In this document: in pieces, positions 1 to 8,177 of the stretch
Numbering within the stretch: the stretch's first letter is position 1
How the letters are laid out: every line of letters starts with the position of its first letter
Source: Stramenopiles sp. TOSAG23-2
Lineage: Eukaryota > Sar
DNA: 16,687 nucleotides
Direction: 5' to 3'
Assembly (NCBI GenBank): GCA_900128395.1
Contig: LT649670.1
Span: 1 to 16,687, forward strand
Position numbers and translations under genes: made by a program
Notes under the pieces: model-generated
What the model saw: only the letters and a program-made list of their open reading frames with translations
The model's database searches: none
What the model was told of the DNA's origin: nothing

Positions 1-1
1 G

Positions 2-2332
2 AACAACCACTTATGCTTGGATCTAATTATCGTATCACCTTCAATATTATGCTTGGATGTAATTGTCGTCATATCATTGTTCAGACTCGCTTCTGCAACA
101 ACACCAATTGTTAATAATAATACTGGGTATGTTATATCTATATTGTCTGAAGATATGTTGAAAGAACTAGAAGCGATGTTACATCTTGCAATTATCAATC
201 AGGATGATCTTTCCTTACAATGTCTGTTATTAAATTCATGTCAATGGAAAATGAATATTAAAACAAATTATATTTTTTCATCCATTATAGATGCTTTATG
301 TAAATCACATCGATATAAACCTTTAATAGAAAGTTCAAAACTTTTATTGATTACATTATTTGAAAGTTTAATTGCATCGGTGAACATATTTACAAACAAC
401 AATAATAATAATAATAATAACAACAACAACGATAATAATAAGAAGTTAAATGTTAATCATAATAATATTATCATAAGAAATGAAAACCAAACAATTACTA
501 TTACTTTTTATTTAAATATTATATTGAAAATTATCATATCATATCCAGCAAATAAAATATATTTAGATTGTAATTGTGAAAAATATTTAACATTATTGAT
601 AAAATTCTGTTACGAAAGAATGGAAAATAATAATTATAATACAAATAACAACAATAACAACAACTTGAATAGTAATACAATGCCTAACGAAAAAATTTAT
701 ATGGGAATCGTTCATTTTATCAGTACTATTTTGTTTGTATATCAAGATATCATTACACAAGATATTCAACTTGCATGGAATAATTTACATCAATATATTA
801 TCAATATTCAACAAAAAAATGCCACACCATCATCATCATCTATTTTTTCAATTGGAACACAAATTGATTTTTGTCGTGGGTTTTATTGGGAAGCAATGCA
901 CAATACAAACGCTAGAGTTGGTTTACAAAATCAAGGAAATACGTGTTATATGAATTCAGTATTACAGATGTTATTTATGACAGATTCATTTGCCACTACC
1001 ATTTTATCTATTGATTTATTGGATTTGCGAAAAAATATTGTAAGTAAACACAAAACGTATACTCAATTATATATATATGAATAATACAAAGTAATGTGCA
1101 TATATATGATATATATGTTATTTTCGATTTCATATCTCTAACAAAACATACACAAACATCATTATCATCATCGCAAAAATTATAATATATAACAATAGAA
1201 TGGTTTGAAACTAATTCAAAGTATAAGAAATATTTTTGCTTCATTAACGTTTACACATCGTCCATCTGTAATGGGTGATTTAATTACAAATTTTAGAAAA
1301 GAGTTAGGTCGTCCATTTAATGGTTTTAATCAACAAGATGCATCAGAATTTTGTTATAGATTGTTAGATGATATAATCACTAAATGTGATTTAAAACCTG
1401 TAAACAATATTTTTTCAGGAAAAATGGAAACTAGTGTAATCTGTGATGTATGTAAAAAAGCATCAATAACACATGCTCCATTTTTAGGTATTCAATTACC
1501 ATTTCCAACATCAAATAATAATAACGACAACAATAATAATAGTGCAGAAAAAGGTGGATTAAAAACTGAACTAAGAAATCATTATAAAATATCAGGATTA
1601 TTAGATTATTATTTTGAACCAGATATTTTAGAAGATGACAATGCATATTTTTGCGAACATTGCAGTAAAAAAGTTAAAAAAGCCATGAAACAAGCAAGGT
1701 TTGTGCACATGCCTGACATACTTGCATTGACGGTAAAACGATTTTATTATGATATGACTGGTACTATTTCTGGAAAAATTAGGCATCCATTACAAATAGA
1801 ACCAACTTTAAATATAAATAATGAAATTTTTGATCTATACGGTGTTGTTACACATCATGGTAGCTCATTAAATTCTGGTCACTATACAGCAACTGCTTCA
1901 CATAGTGATTCCTCCGATTCGCGATGGTGGCATTTTGATGATAGTTATGTAAAACGATTAGATGCTACAAGTATACAAAATATACAAAATGCATATATGC
2001 TATTTTATAAAAAGAGAAAAACACTATTATCAATAATTAGTGACGGAAAAAAATTTGAAAATAATCAAAACTTATCGTCTACAAGCAGTAATATTAATAA
2101 TAAAAGTTCACTTTTTTATAAAAAGTTAATGTCACCTGATCTTTTGCAAAACATAAGAATCGACAATTGTAAATATATGATTGAATTATTTACTAACAGT
2201 CGTAATGTATATAACAATACTAATAAAACAACAAATACTAATATGATGATTGGAGGTGGTGGGAATAATAACAATGATAATAGTGATGGTAATAATAACA
2301 ATAACCATGATAATTCTATGGATGTAGATTGA
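2..2332 (+). CDS. Ubiquitin-specific protease (USP/UCH C19 family), 5'-partial, two exons (2..1039, 1199..2332)
   Basis: Cysteine protease that removes ubiquitin from proteins. The frame is open to the window edge and its first in-frame ATG is at 155, so the true start probably lies upstream. Numbering from base 2, 723 codons are visible. Residues 1-300 are an extension with an Asn run. The Cys box GLQNQGNTCYMNS follows with catalytic Cys315 (944-946), then QQDASEF (391), CxxC pairs 428/431 and 498/501 of a zinc-binding fingers region, and the His box SGHYTA with His574 (1880-1882). The WWHFDDSYV motif supplies the Asp (593/594) and AYMLFYKK ends the fold. All triad positions are present, so it should be active. 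The tail from about 605 is low-complexity and Asn-rich, ending in TGA. Joining exon 1 (...DLRKNI) to exon 2 (NGLKLIQ...) in phase 0 gives a continuous USP domain. The exact USP subfamily is not determined. Confidence 0.9.
11..82 (+). repeat. 36-bp imperfect tandem duplication in the USP N-terminal region
   Basis: Bases 11-46 and 47-82 both start TTATGCTTGGAT and stay similar for about 24 bases (TAATTATCGT versus TAATTGTCGT) before diverging. In the protease frame they give LCLDLIIVSPSI and LCLDVIVVISLF, two hydrophobic 12-residue units. The region may instead be the end of an upstream exon or an intron, because no ATG precedes it in the window. Confidence 0.55.
1040..1198 (+). other. Spliceosomal intron in the USP gene, phase 0, 159 nt
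   Basis: The donor GTAAGT at 1040-1045 and acceptor AATAG ending at 1198 bound an AT-rich stretch with in-frame stops on both sides of the join. Removing it fuses the Cys-box exon to the exon carrying QQDASEF without changing frame. It is the only intron I can support in the window; all other genes read as single open frames. Confidence 0.82.
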
Positions 2333-2340
2333 AAAAAATG

Positions 2341-2364
2341 CGCGCGCGAGAGAGAGAGAGAGAG
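2341..2364. repeat. (CG)4(GA)8-type microsatellite
   Basis: A short dinucleotide tract, CGCGCGCG followed by alternating AG, starts 8 bases after the USP stop codon. A similar CT tract lies at 3107-3126, so each end of the spacer has one. Confidence 0.85.
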
Positions 2365-2453
2365 GGATCGAATTCGAGTTTTGAGTTCCCAGGAGTTCGA
2401 TATTTTATTAATTGAATACGAGTACGAAGTATATATTATTAAAATTATAATGA

Positions 2454-3042
2454 TGGTTAAAATCTAAAGTTATACGAATAATTTTATATATTTATAATTT
2501 TACACTTCCCGTGCTAAGTAATATGCTCAATACTCAATATCGCAAGAATAATATTCTATCCTACTAAAATAGTAAAGCTCTAATGCACCTTCTGCCTTCT
2601 GCAAACTAACACTCTATGCAAGCATGATATATATATATTGTATTAGTATGATATATATAATAATATGAGTATCATAAGAGAAAAACACATATATATATTA
2701 ATATATATATACATGCATATTTTAAACACAAAACACATTACCACCAAACGTATTATTCTCTCTGATATCTTTTAAAAAATACGAAGTATGATAGACTATT
2801 TTTTAAATAATATATATGCTACTTTCAACGAGTGCGCACGGAAGGATAGAAACCTACTCGTGCTTTGTAGAGTATTTTTTAGTTTTGCAGAGGTGCATTA
2901 GAGCTTCTTTACTATAGTAGGATATAGATATATATAGAAATATTATTCTTTGCGATTGAGTATTGAGCATATTACGCTTCGTACTTAACACGGGGAAGTG
3001 TAAAATTATTATTAACTTATATTATCTCATAGATTTTAAACA
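2454..3042. mobile_element. Fold-back (long inverted repeat) element, copy 1
   Basis: The left arm (about 2454-2625) and the reverse complement of the right arm (about 2861-3042) align over roughly 170-180 bases with gaps. Shared blocks in order are TTAAAATCTA, ATTTTACACTTCCC, GTAATATGCTCAATACTCAAT, AGAATAATATT, ATCCTACTA, GCTCTAATGCACCT and CTCTA. The ends TGGTTAAAATCTA and TAGATTTTAAACA are complementary except for one base. The core between the arms is AT-rich and non-coding. The same blocks recur at 7220-7720, so this is a family. I see no transposase and no convincing target-site duplication, so it is a non-autonomous MITE or fold-back element of unknown superfamily. Confidence 0.7.
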
Positions 3043-3124
3043 CATCACATTATACTATGCTACTTTTTAATAAAAAGAATCAGCATGCAGTGTGGTCAGT
3101 GGTCATCCTCTCTCTCTCTCTCTC

Positions 3125-5068
3125 TTAAGACGGTTTTGTCCATCTTGTCTCATGTGTTTCTTTGTTATAATAATATGTATTTCCAGAATTTGGATCAACT
3201 GCAGATGCCCAATTACTTGGTATTGTGCTGTTTTTACGTTTTTCCTTTGGTGGTGCTGGTTGCGAAATTTGTATTGGATTTACTACTGACGTACCTATTT
3301 CATTATCGGTATCCGGTTTTAAACTTTGTTTCTTCTTCTTGATGTTATTATTTCGCATTGGATTCACCATTGATATACCTTCATCATCGTCATCGTCACC
3401 ATCAAACATTTTTTTCTTTTTATTATTGTTTGCTCCTGTTGTTAACGCTACCGAAGCCTTTCTTACATCTGCTTTTGAATTAATTTTTTTCATTATCCAC
3501 GAGCCACCAGCAGATCCTCTATTTGCATTTAATCTCTTATGCGCAACATTTTCTTGCTCCCTCGTAGTTCGCTTTGTTACCCGTTTATCATCGCATTCCG
3601 TATCCCAATTTTCAGCATCACCGTGTTGCGATTTCCAAAAGGCTTGGTTCACTAAGTTGGTACCTACATAAAATACACGTATTATGTGGAAACATGTCAT
3701 GCCACTTCCAAGTACCATCATCATTTCCTCTACACCATCTGTTTCAGCAGATATCAGAGATTGTGCATTAAATAAACCTTCCGTTATATATAGTGTACTA
3801 GACATGTAGAGAAAAACATTGTGAAACATTTGTATAAATTCAATTAAAAACATGCCCCAATAACGATATGGTCGTTGTAATAATAAAAAGATCCATTGAA
3901 TGAAATATACGACAACTATGATCAAGCCACGTAAATCATTTGTTAGTGGTAGCCCTATTATTATCATTCCTTCAAGTAAATTGAAGAACATACGATATGA
4001 ATTCCAATACCACCTATCTTCTTTTAAATTAAAAAAAAGTGCTCCCCATCGATTGACTAATTTGGACATTCGCCAAGTTTTAGCATGCGCGCCATCCGTA
4101 TCTCTCCATCCTTCATATTTAGTAGTTTCAACATACATGACGCCATATTCACCACCATTCTCACCCTCTCGTATTAATTGTTTACTTTTATAACAAGCAA
4201 AACATGGTAAAAATAAAACAACAATTAGTAATGGTATTGCGAAAAGCAAGCCAATTAGATCACCAGTATCAAAATATGCTGCTACGCCAGAGAAAGCTGC
4301 AAATGTCAATCCCATATGCAAACCAATTGTTAATTTTAATGTTACATTTGGTATATCCATCCAATATCGTATAGGAAAGCATGGTATTTTATTTTGTGGA
4401 CATTTACCACAATATTTATAATCAGCAGCCGCGTCGATGTCATCGCCGTAATGATTACGATACATGATAAGAAATGGCAAGCGAAGGATCAATAATACGA
4501 TAACGAGACTAAAATAACCAATAGTTGTATCCAATAACATAGCATTTCTATACGTTGGATCCGCCGTATCTAACTTATCCGCACCTTTTGCTTCAGCTAA
4601 TCCAAACCTGCATGCAAATATACCATATTCTCGACTATAATGCGTGAAAAATTTCTCACTTAAATCACAAGGACAAGTAGCTTTTGTCACACTGTTTTTC
4701 GTTTTCACAGTGCCACTTTGACAAAAAGTATAATTAACATTTAATGCTGGAATATTTTGTGCATTTGCTAACCATGCACCATGATATAAAAGTGGAGTAA
4801 TATCAACACCAGTTATTACACCATAAATTGCAAATGTCATTAATGATATTGTTAATGGTCTACCAGAATTTTTCAATGCAATTTCTGAAGATTTGGCCGG
4901 TAAAAGAGTTTTCGTGGTGTAAGTTATATTACCATGTTTGCTACTATTTAATGTATATGTTAAGCAAGCATGATTAAACTGGGTCAAAACGCTACAGCAA
5001 CAAAATGCAATAAATAATAATATTTTATTATATTGATGTCTCTTTTTATTCTGACCAAATATTGCCAT
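3125..5068 (-). CDS. Polytopic membrane protein with C-terminal WW domain
   Basis: 647 residues, single exon, ATG at 5066-5068, TAA at 3125-3127. Residues 15-33 form a signal or first membrane segment. A Cys- and sequon-bearing segment follows (NSS 41, NIT 47, NYT 112; Cys-Pro-Cys near 132), which I infer to be lumenal or extracellular. Hydrophobic stretches lie at about 71-95, 180-203, 245-266, 269-293, 360-378, 380-398, 404-425 and 446-470. A Cys-rich loop YCGKCPQNKIPC is at 219-230. The tail from 471 is polar, with acidic and Lys runs and a repeated SMVNPM/SVVNPI motif. It ends in a WW domain (617-646) with Trp620, the YYY block at 632-634, Trp643 and Pro646, which should bind Pro-rich partners in the cytosol. 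The 350-425 block, with QRPYRYW between helices, faintly recalls fungal TRP/Pkd2-like channels; that is a guess. The function is unknown. Confidence 0.82.
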   Translation of the reverse strand: MAIFGQNKKRHQYNKILLFIAFCCCSVLTQFNHACLTYTLNSSKHGNITYTTKTLLPAKSSEIALKNSGRPLTISLMTFAIYGVITGVDITPLLYHGAWLANAQNIPALNVNYTFCQSGTVKTKNSVTKATCPCDLSEKFFTHYSREYGIFACRFGLAEAKGADKLDTADPTYRNAMLLDTTIGYFSLVIVLLILRLPFLIMYRNHYGDDIDAAADYKYCGKCPQNKIPCFPIRYWMDIPNVTLKLTIGLHMGLTFAAFSGVAAYFDTGDLIGLLFAIPLLIVVLFLPCFACYKSKQLIREGENGGEYGVMYVETTKYEGWRDTDGAHAKTWRMSKLVNRWGALFFNLKEDRWYWNSYRMFFNLLEGMIIIGLPLTNDLRGLIIVVVYFIQWIFLLLQRPYRYWGMFLIEFIQMFHNVFLYMSSTLYITEGLFNAQSLISAETDGVEEMMMVLGSGMTCFHIIRVFYVGTNLVNQAFWKSQHGDAENWDTECDDKRVTKRTTREQENVAHKRLNANRGSAGGSWIMKKINSKADVRKASVALTTGANNNKKKKMFDGDDDDDEGISMVNPMRNNNIKKKKQSLKPDTDNEIGTSVVNPIQISQPAPPKEKRKNSTIPSNWASAVDPNSGNTYYYNKETHETRWTKPS

Positions 5069-5331
5069 GGTTAGGTATTGATAAATACGTCTGTCTTTGT
5101 TGTCTTATGTAATATTAGAATAAAGCAAACACAATAAAAATTCTATATTATGTTATTATGATTCTATATATCGATCTGTCTATCTATCTCTTCTATCTAT
5201 CTTCCTAGTTCTATTATATTTCTTCCTCCAGCAGATTTTACTTGGTATTATAATTATTATTATTAGTAACACGTCGTGCTAACCAATTACCGGTAGTAGT
5301 AGTGGAGGAGGATCCGATCTACAGTAATTAT

Positions 5332-5347
5332 TAGTACCGCGGTACTA
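5332..5347. repeat. Perfect 16-bp palindrome
   Basis: TAGTACCGCGGTACTA equals its own reverse complement. It lies about 265 bases upstream of the start of the minus-strand WW-domain gene. It could be a dimeric regulator site or chance; nothing else in the sequence supports a function. Confidence 0.4.
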
Positions 5348-5523
5348 TAGTGTTAATTATTATTATTATGATGATGCCTATCAACATGGTTGCACATCAC
5401 CACCACACAGTATTATCGCACACACCACCAATTATTACACTTATTAATATATAGTACACTCATAATATTTTTATGTATTTAATGAATCACAGATTGGCAA
5501 CCATTGCCAGCTTTTGGCCAGCC

Positions 5524-5899
5524 CAGTCTATTTTTTTCAGTGAACGATACTTTAGCATCGGAATAGCATTGAGACCAGAAAATCAGTATCGTTCATTATC
5601 GTTCACTGATGCTGTGTCCATGCTAGATAAAAGATGAAAAAATGAGATTTATCGTTCAATAAAATTGTTCTAAATTTTGGGAATCTGAAAATAAAAATAT
5701 GGAAATCATCTTGTCATAGTATGTGTAATGAAATAATATTTTAATACATTACATTTTATTTTTTCGGATATTGTTATAGATTATTTTCATGTATGCCAAA
5801 AAATTGGAAAATTAGAGTGAACGATAATGAACGATACTGATTTTCTGGTCTCAATGCTATTCCCTTGCTAAAGTATCGTTCACTGAAAAAAATAGACTG
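5524..5899. mobile_element. hAT-type MITE, 376 bp, with 84-bp terminal inverted repeats and 8-bp TSD
   Basis: The terminal inverted repeats at 5524-5607 and 5816-5899 match over 84 bases with a two-base difference (ATCGG versus AAGGG context). The ends read CAGTCTATTT...AAATAGACTG. The flanking 8-mer GGCCAGCC occurs at 5516-5523 and 5900-5907, a direct target-site duplication. Known features of hAT elements are an 8-bp duplication and termini beginning CAG, and both are seen here. The 208-bp interior is AT-rich and non-coding, so the element is non-autonomous. The motif GTGAACGATA and its relative GAACGATA recur inside each arm as subterminal repeats, possibly transposase-binding sites. The good arm match and intact duplication suggest a fairly recent insertion. 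Confidence 0.85.
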
Positions 5900-6214
5900 G
5901 GCCAGCCCGCCAGGTGCCCAGTTGCTGGATGATTGCCAGGATTGCACCAATTATCTTCTAGCATATCTCATTTTTTTTTTTTATTTTTATTTTTTATTTC
6001 AATTATTTCAAATAATAATTATTCTGAATTATTATAGATCTAAAAAATAAAAATATTATTATTATATACACTGATGCAGTATTATTGCACACAGAGAAAG
6101 AGATATACATACATATATATATATATATAGAGAGAGATAATATATAAAGGATATACTTACACGCACGCACACACACACACATATATAAAGAGATAAACGT
6201 GTATCATTATCACC

Positions 6215-7192
6215 ATGTTATTTTATTACAATATAATCATATTATTAATTATATATACATGTTTTATTATATTATATCAGGTTAGTGGGCAATCTTTTGA
6301 ACCACATTTACATCCAAAGTCAGACCGAGAACATCGTAACTTAGCGGAAGGTTTTCATACAGATATTGACGATATTATAATATCCGCTGGATTTCAACAT
6401 TCGTGTGGTATACAAGCAAGTGGCGAAGAGTTTGGCGGGACCATCACGTGTTGGGGTTTCAATCAAAAAGGGCAAGCTGCACCGCCACAAGGGACTTTTA
6501 TTCAAGTCAGTTGTGGAAATTTTCACTCATGCGGTTTGACTATTGATGAAGAAGTTAAATGTTGGGGTGCAGCAGGTGTTGGACGCTCCGTTGAAGGTTC
6601 GTTTTTACAAGTCAGTGCTGGCGGATTTCACACCTGCGCAGTGAAAAAAACAGGAGAAATAGAGTGCTGGGGAAAAGATTACGATGGTCAAGTTAGTGGT
6701 GTACCACCTGGTACATTTGTCCAAGTATCGTGTGGTAAAAGTCATAGTTGTGGTATTAAATCAGATGGTACAGTACAGTGCTGGGGGAGTAATAATTGGG
6801 GTGAAACCCAAGCACCTGAAGGACATCAATTTACACAAATATCTGCTAGTATTTGGCATCATACATGCGGTGTTACGGTAGATGGCGACATCTTGTGTTG
6901 GGGTGCGGATGGATTTGGACAATCTGGTAGAGTGCCAGATGAAACATTTATATCTGTAACCACAGGGCGTAAATTTACATGTGGGATATTAACAAATAAT
7001 GAAGCTGTTTGCTGGGGAATGGAAACAGATTTTGATTTGATAAATGTTCCAGGTGGTGATACGAAGTGGGCATCTGTATCATCTGGTTACATGCATAGTT
7101 GTGGCATTACAATGGATAATAAAGCACTATGTTGGGGTAATGATGTAGGAACACAAGCAACAGTACCAAAATCATTTATACCAGCTAGTTAA
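6215..7192 (+). CDS. Secreted seven-repeat RCC1-like beta-propeller protein with paired cysteines
   Basis: 325 residues, single exon, ATG at 6215, TAA stop. Residues 1-25 form a strong hydrophobic signal peptide or anchor. The rest is seven repeats of about 37-40 residues with the pattern F-x-Q-V-S-x-G-x-x-H-S-C-G-I-x-x-D-G-x-V-x-CWG. The CWG triplets start at 79, 116, 151, 189, 228, 266 and 306. Each is preceded by a cysteine (64, 106, 141, 179, 218, 256, 296), ten residues earlier in six repeats and fifteen in the first. This matches RCC1-like repeats, which form seven-bladed propellers; one blade per repeat is inferred. The regular Cys pairs together with the signal peptide suggest intrablade disulfides in an exported protein. 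It is therefore unlikely to be the nuclear Ran exchange factor RCC1 despite the fold. Binding partner unknown. Confidence 0.85.
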   Translation: MLFYYNIIILLIIYTCFIILYQVSGQSFEPHLHPKSDREHRNLAEGFHTDIDDIIISAGFQHSCGIQASGEEFGGTITCWGFNQKGQAAPPQGTFIQVSCGNFHSCGLTIDEEVKCWGAAGVGRSVEGSFLQVSAGGFHTCAVKKTGEIECWGKDYDGQVSGVPPGTFVQVSCGKSHSCGIKSDGTVQCWGSNNWGETQAPEGHQFTQISASIWHHTCGVTVDGDILCWGADGFGQSGRVPDETFISVTTGRKFTCGILTNNEAVCWGMETDFDLINVPGGDTKWASVSSGYMHSCGITMDNKALCWGNDVGTQATVPKSFIPAS

Positions 7193-7219
7193 TGATTTTT
7201 ATTAAAATAGCATACGATT

Positions 7220-7400
7220 ATTAGCAACCTGCATTAGGGCGAGAGAAGCTAATATGCAACTTCGTTTTATATAATACTTCGTATACATTAAAATACGAGA
7301 GCGTATATTTTAGGGATTGAAAATTATTTCTGGAGACAGAGTATATTGTGCATTTTAGTATTTATCACGGGAAGTAAAATTATTTTAAAATACGAACAAA
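7220..7400 (-). repeat. Fold-back family fragment, inverted orientation
   Basis: Read on the minus strand, this carries the family blocks AATTTTACTTCCCGTG (CACGGGAAGTAAAATT on plus at 7367-7382) and, about 150 bases on, GCTTCTCTCGCCCTAATGCA, related to the GCTCTAATGCACC block of copy 1. It faces the forward arm at 7473-7720, so the two could pair as a long stem. It is more diverged than copy 1. Confidence 0.5.
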
Positions 7401-7472
7401 GTATATATATACGTATGATACACATCATAATATGATATGATATGATATGATATCATATGATACATATTGTTG

Positions 7473-7821
7473 TGGTTAAAATCTACGCGTAAAAGTTATA
7501 TCATAATATGCATACGAAGCGTTCGTAAGAACTTCGTAATAATTTTACTTCCCGTGGAAAATACTACCATATAGCATCATACGCTCAATACTCAATCTCA
7601 GGAATAATATGTCAATCCTCTCAATCTGAAAAAGGATTTACTCCTACGAAGTACTAATTAATAAAGCTCTCATGCGCCGCCGCAAGCTAATACTCTATAA
7701 GCACAAGTAGGTCTGAATCCAGCAAAACACTCTCGATGAAAGTGATGTGAACAGTCCATATGTTTTCCAAAATTTGATGGTTTTGAATTTCCCAGAGGGG
7801 TGGATTCATATACGTCGTATC

Positions 7822-7853
<32 letters not shown>

Positions 7854-7921
7854 TTATATATATTATCTATATATCATATAATACTCGTAAATATAACTCC
7901 CTCTTACGTAGATTTTAACCA
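7473..7921 (+). mobile_element. Fold-back/MITE family element, copy 2 (449 bp)
   Basis: The ends are a perfect 15-bp inverted repeat: TGGTTAAAATCTACG at 7473-7487 and its reverse complement at 7907-7921. The left 250 bases carry the family blocks in the order of copy 1: ATTTTACTTCCCGTG, GCTCAATACTCAATCTC, GGAATAATATG, AAAGCTCTCATGCGCC, ACTCTATAAGCAC. The right part is mostly (TA) repeat, so this copy has lost or never had the second long arm. No coding capacity. Confidence 0.65.
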
Positions 7922-7923
7922 TC

Positions 7924-8084
7924 AGTGTATAAATAATATCATATGCATACAAGCAACAAACGTGGACCTGAATATACATATGTATATATATATAGAGAGA
8001 GAGAGAGAGATACAAGTATCGTATAGAAAGAGTGTATAAATAATATCATATGCATACAAGCAACAAACGTGGACCTGAATATAC

Positions 8085-8117
<33 letters not shown>

Positions 8118-8137
8118 TACAAGTATCGTATAGAAAG
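7924..8137. repeat. 107-bp tandem duplication, two units
   Basis: Units 7924-8030 and 8031-8137 are the same length and differ by one base that I can find (ATATGTATAT versus ATATATATAT). Each has a unique part (CAAGCAACAAACGTGGACCT) followed by a TA tract, a GA tract and TACAAGTATCGTATAGAAAG. It lies just beyond the 3' end of the thioredoxin/UBA gene. Confidence 0.9.
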
Positions 8138-8177
8138 AGTGGTTCATATTGCGCTGCTTTCTTGCCCATCGCTCTTT

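Larger units (their letters stand above)
2333..3124. other. Convergent spacer between USP and the WW-domain gene
   Basis: There is no credible gene here. The spacer holds a (CG)(GA) microsatellite just after the USP stop (2341-2364), the fold-back element at 2454-3042, (TA) tracts within that element's core, and a (CT) tract at 3107-3126 reaching the stop codon of the minus-strand gene. Both genes end here, so the GA/CT tracts would lie in their 3' untranslated regions. Confidence 0.7.
5069..6214. other. Divergent spacer between the WW-domain gene and the propeller gene
   Basis: This must contain both promoters, but I cannot point to core elements. It holds a TCTA-rich tract (about 5172-5206), a perfect 16-bp palindrome (5332-5347), the MITE (5524-5899), poly-T and AT-rich stretches (5970-6060), and TA, GA and CA/CACG tracts (6100-6185). 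A 17-bp motif CAGTATTAT(C/T)GCACACA occurs at 5408 and again at 6077. I see no RNA gene and no supportable ORF. Confidence 0.65.
7193..8177. other. Convergent spacer rich in repeats
   Basis: No supportable gene lies between the propeller gene and the thioredoxin/UBA gene. The spacer is filled by inverted copies of the fold-back family (7220-7400 and 7473-7921), a TATGA-type short tandem near 7435-7455, a long (TA) tract near 7826-7862, and the 107-bp tandem duplication (7924-8137). Short ORFs here are hydrophobic by-products of TA and GA repeats. Confidence 0.7.

Noticed and set aside
1-111. A second reading frame through the window start that begins EQPLMLGSNYR and stops at 109-111.
   Set aside because: The frame beginning at base 2 runs directly into the USP protein without needing an intron, so I preferred it. 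The true 5' structure upstream of about base 150 remains uncertain.
3225-3671. 148-codon plus-strand frame antisense to the WW-domain gene.
   Set aside because: It overlaps the tail of a much longer frame with a recognisable WW domain and carries no motif of its own.
5865-6050. Short frame starting in the right inverted repeat of the MITE.
   Set aside because: It begins in element DNA and ends in poly-T/TATTT sequence, with no domain. It is not a transposase fragment that I can recognise.
7271-7300. A loxP-like look: ACTTCGTATA followed by ATACGA, with more CTTCGTA/TACGAAG pieces at 7490-7535 and 10110.
   Set aside because: The half-sites are incomplete and the spacing is wrong, no recombinase is present, and TACGAAG-type words are part of the local repeat family and of generally AT-rich sequence.
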